Below, one piece after another: positions 62,805-64,000 of a DNA stretch of 64,000 bases; the stretch's first letter is position 1, and every line of letters begins with the position of its first letter. The stretch lies in contig NZ_BMUZ01000013.1 of assembly GCF_014650455.1 (NCBI RefSeq), positions 1 through 64,000 of the forward strand. Reading direction: 5' to 3'. Origin of the DNA: Streptomyces xanthochromogenes. GTDB lineage: Bacteria; Actinomycetota; Actinomycetes; Streptomycetales; Streptomycetaceae. A program made the translations under genes and the position numbers. The notes under the pieces were generated by a model. It was given only the letters and a program-made list of their open reading frames with translations, made no database searches and was not told the origin of the DNA.

Positions 62805-63365
62805 ATGGCGCGGTTCGACTCCGGGCGGATCTGTCTGGATCTGGTGGCGACCGGCGCGCAGGAGAGCGAACGGCTGGGCAGCGCCGAGGAGTTGGGGCGC
62901 TGGCTGCTCGGCGCCGGACTCGTCCCGAGCGGCACCCCGCTCGCCGGCCTGGATGCCGAATGGCCCGCTCGTTTCGTCGAACTGCGGTGCTGCATAGCTC
63001 AGTTGATTCATGCGGAGCTCGGGGCGCCGGCCGAGGGCGCGTCCGCCGCCCTCGACCGGATCAACGCGCTCGCCGCCGCCCCGCCCCCGGGCGTCCGCGC
63101 GATCAGGGGTGCGGACGGCGGGCTCGTCCGCAGCCTGTGCCGGGCCCCCGAGTGCGCCGCGCTGCTCGCCGTCGTCGCCCGGGACGCCGTCGACCTGCTC
63201 ACCGACCCCGAGGCCAGGGCCCGGCTGCGCCAGTGCGAGGGCGACAACTGCCGGCTGCTCTACCTGGACACCTCGCGCGGTCGGCGCCGCCGCTGGTGCT
63301 CCAGCGAGGTGTGCGGCAACCGCGAACGGGTGGCCCGGCACCGGCGCCGCGTCGCCGCGCTCTGA
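62805..63365 (+). CDS. CGNR zinc-finger domain protein (ABATE/CGNR family)
   Basis: This 186-residue protein has an N-terminal ABATE-type domain (starting with FDSGRICLDLVATG) and a C-terminal CGNR zinc finger. The finger has CEGDNCRLLYLDTSRGRRRR, given as the first part, then WCSSEVCGNRERVARHRRR. The Cys pattern binds zinc and the basic helix is likely to bind DNA or RNA. CGNR proteins are common stress-linked regulators in actinobacteria, but no target is known. The ATG has a GGTGACAG upstream, a weak ribosome site. Confidence 0.88.
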   Translation: MARFDSGRICLDLVATGAQESERLGSAEELGRWLLGAGLVPSGTPLAGLDAEWPARFVELRCCIAQLIHAELGAPAEGASAALDRINALAAAPPPGVRAIRGADGGLVRSLCRAPECAALLAVVARDAVDLLTDPEARARLRQCEGDNCRLLYLDTSRGRRRRWCSSEVCGNRERVARHRRRVAAL

Positions 63366-63453
63366 GAGCGCCCGTCGAGAAGCGGCCGTCGAGGAGAGAC
63401 CCTCACGAGGCGGCCGGCGATAAGAAAGTTCGTTGAGAAAACCGGCGCGTCTT

Positions 63454-63480
63454 TGAACGGTTCCCGACAACCGCCCGTAT
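63454..63480 (+). promoter_or_regulatory. Candidate ECF-type promoter
   Basis: TGAAC (63454-63458) and CGTA (63476-63479) are separated by 17 bp, matching the usual ECF sigma pattern AAC-N16/17-CGT. It lies about 80 bp before the sigma gene start, which fits autoregulation. Confidence 0.5.
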
Positions 63481-63556
63481 GGAGGGGCGAACCGGCGCGC
63501 AGCCGCGCACCGGGATGGTCTCGACCTGGAGGTGCCGGTTGCGCAAGGATGCCGCC

Positions 63557-64000
63557 GTGGCCGATGACCGTCCGCGAGGGGCCAAGCACCGCTCCGTGCC
63601 CGACGAGGAGCTGATGCGGGCGCTGTACCGCGAGCACGCGGGGCCGCTGCTCGGGTACGTGATGCGGCTCGTGGCCGGTGACCGCCAGCGGGCCGAGGAC
63701 GTCGTGCAGGAGACGCTCATCCGTGCCTGGAAGAACGCCGGTCAGCTCAATCGGGCCACCGGTTCGGTCCGCCCCTGGCTGGTGACGGTCGCGCGCCGCA
63801 TCGTCATCGACGCACACCGCAGCCGGCAGGCCCGGCCGCAGGAGGTCGATCCGTCGCCGCTGGAGGTCATGCCCGCGGAGGACGAGATCGACAAGGCGTT
63901 GTGGCTGATGACCCTCTCCGACGCACTCGACGACCTGACCCCGGCGCACCGGGAGGCACTCGTCGAGACGTACTTCAAGGGACGTACCGTCAATGAGGCG
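63557..64000 (+). CDS. ECF RNA polymerase sigma factor (5' part, cut by window end)
   Basis: The visible 148 codons encode the start of an ECF sigma factor. Region 2 shows LMRALYREHAGPLLGYVMRL, then DRQRAEDVVQETLIRAWKN, and the -10 recognition part WLVTVARRIVIDAHR. Region 4 begins with LTPAHREALVETYFKGRTV and is cut. GTG at 63557 has AAGGA 7 nt upstream; in-frame ATGs at 63515 and 63479 lack a ribosome site, and the latter falls in the candidate -10. An anti-sigma gene may follow outside the window. Confidence 0.9.
   Translation, partial: MADDRPRGAKHRSVPDEELMRALYREHAGPLLGYVMRLVAGDRQRAEDVVQETLIRAWKNAGQLNRATGSVRPWLVTVARRIVIDAHRSRQARPQEVDPSPLEVMPAEDEIDKALWLMTLSDALDDLTPAHREALVETYFKGRTVNEA

Noticed and set aside
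62985..63015. tRNA-like stretch GCATAGCTCAGTTGAT
   Set aside because: It resembles a D-arm, but there is no acceptor stem or T-arm, and it lies inside the CGNR coding sequence.
63479..63556. Earlier in-frame ATG starts (63479, 63515) for the sigma factor
   Set aside because: 63479 lies within the candidate -10 element and neither has a ribosome site, whereas GTG 63557 has AAGGA at good spacing.

Overview
The window is a high-GC actinobacterial chromosome segment, almost certainly from Streptomyces or a close relative. The evidence is strong G/C third-position bias, GTG and TTG starts, an actinobacterial MtrAB-LpqB operon, two PkaA/PkaB-type Ser/Thr kinases, an LAXTG (class E sortase) surface protein, a large NAD-dependent glutamate dehydrogenase, and a dispersed intergenic repeat typical of Streptomyces. 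Most genes are core housekeeping or developmental functions. No prophage, insertion sequence, CRISPR array, rRNA or tRNA is visible; the only RNA gene supported is tmRNA.

Layout. 0.1-5.6 kb (minus): an AAA-ATPase operon of a GPDPase-type membrane protein, DUF4129, DUF4350, MoxR and DUF58. 5.7-12.4 kb (plus): mtnA, mtrA, mtrB, lpqB and a ComF-family gene. 12.7-16.2 kb: long-form hpf, an orphan NarL-type response regulator, and on the minus strand a YcaQ-type DNA glycosylase and a GNAT acetyltransferase. 16.4-21.9 kb: secA, an Rv3235-family gene, a DUF6912-like gene, a HAD phosphatase and a DJ-1/PfpI gene. 22.4-28.8 kb: the 1664-residue NAD-GDH facing a GT87 glycosyltransferase. 28.8-34.1 kb: a 35-bp-period tandem array, a TagGH-type ABC exporter with a divergent TetR regulator, and a GT2/CDP-glycerol transferase fusion; together these suggest teichoic-acid-like polymer synthesis and export. 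34.3-38.0 kb (minus): a sugar ABC importer without an ATPase gene.

38.2-47.8 kb: an FHA-FtsK/SpoIIIE-type ATPase diverging from pkaA-pkaB, then prfB, a repeat-rich LAXTG wall protein and a 63-residue zinc-ribbon membrane protein. 48.0-52.0 kb: ftsE-ftsX, an S41 PDZ protease, smpB and ssrA, so cell division and trans-translation sit side by side. 52.1-55.0 kb: a small membrane protein and a divergent MFS/LysR pair. 55.1-59.3 kb: a membrane-anchored protein, a NodB deacetylase-GT2 synthase fusion and an acyltransferase-3 gene, a probable exopolysaccharide cluster. 59.4-62.0 kb: a NarK-type transporter and a HemD-like protein fused to an OmpR-type winged helix. 62.0-64.0 kb: a VapBC toxin-antitoxin pair, a CGNR regulator and the start of an ECF sigma gene cut by the window end.

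Most transcription units end in clear GC-rich hairpins, mostly without U-tracts. The least expected features are the FHA-ATPase with Arg in place of the Walker A Lys beside two kinases, a duplicated start region with a 23-codon ORF between the two sugar permeases, the 35-bp hairpin array, a tandem-repeat insertion in ComF, and a tmRNA gene whose 3' end does not encode CCA.
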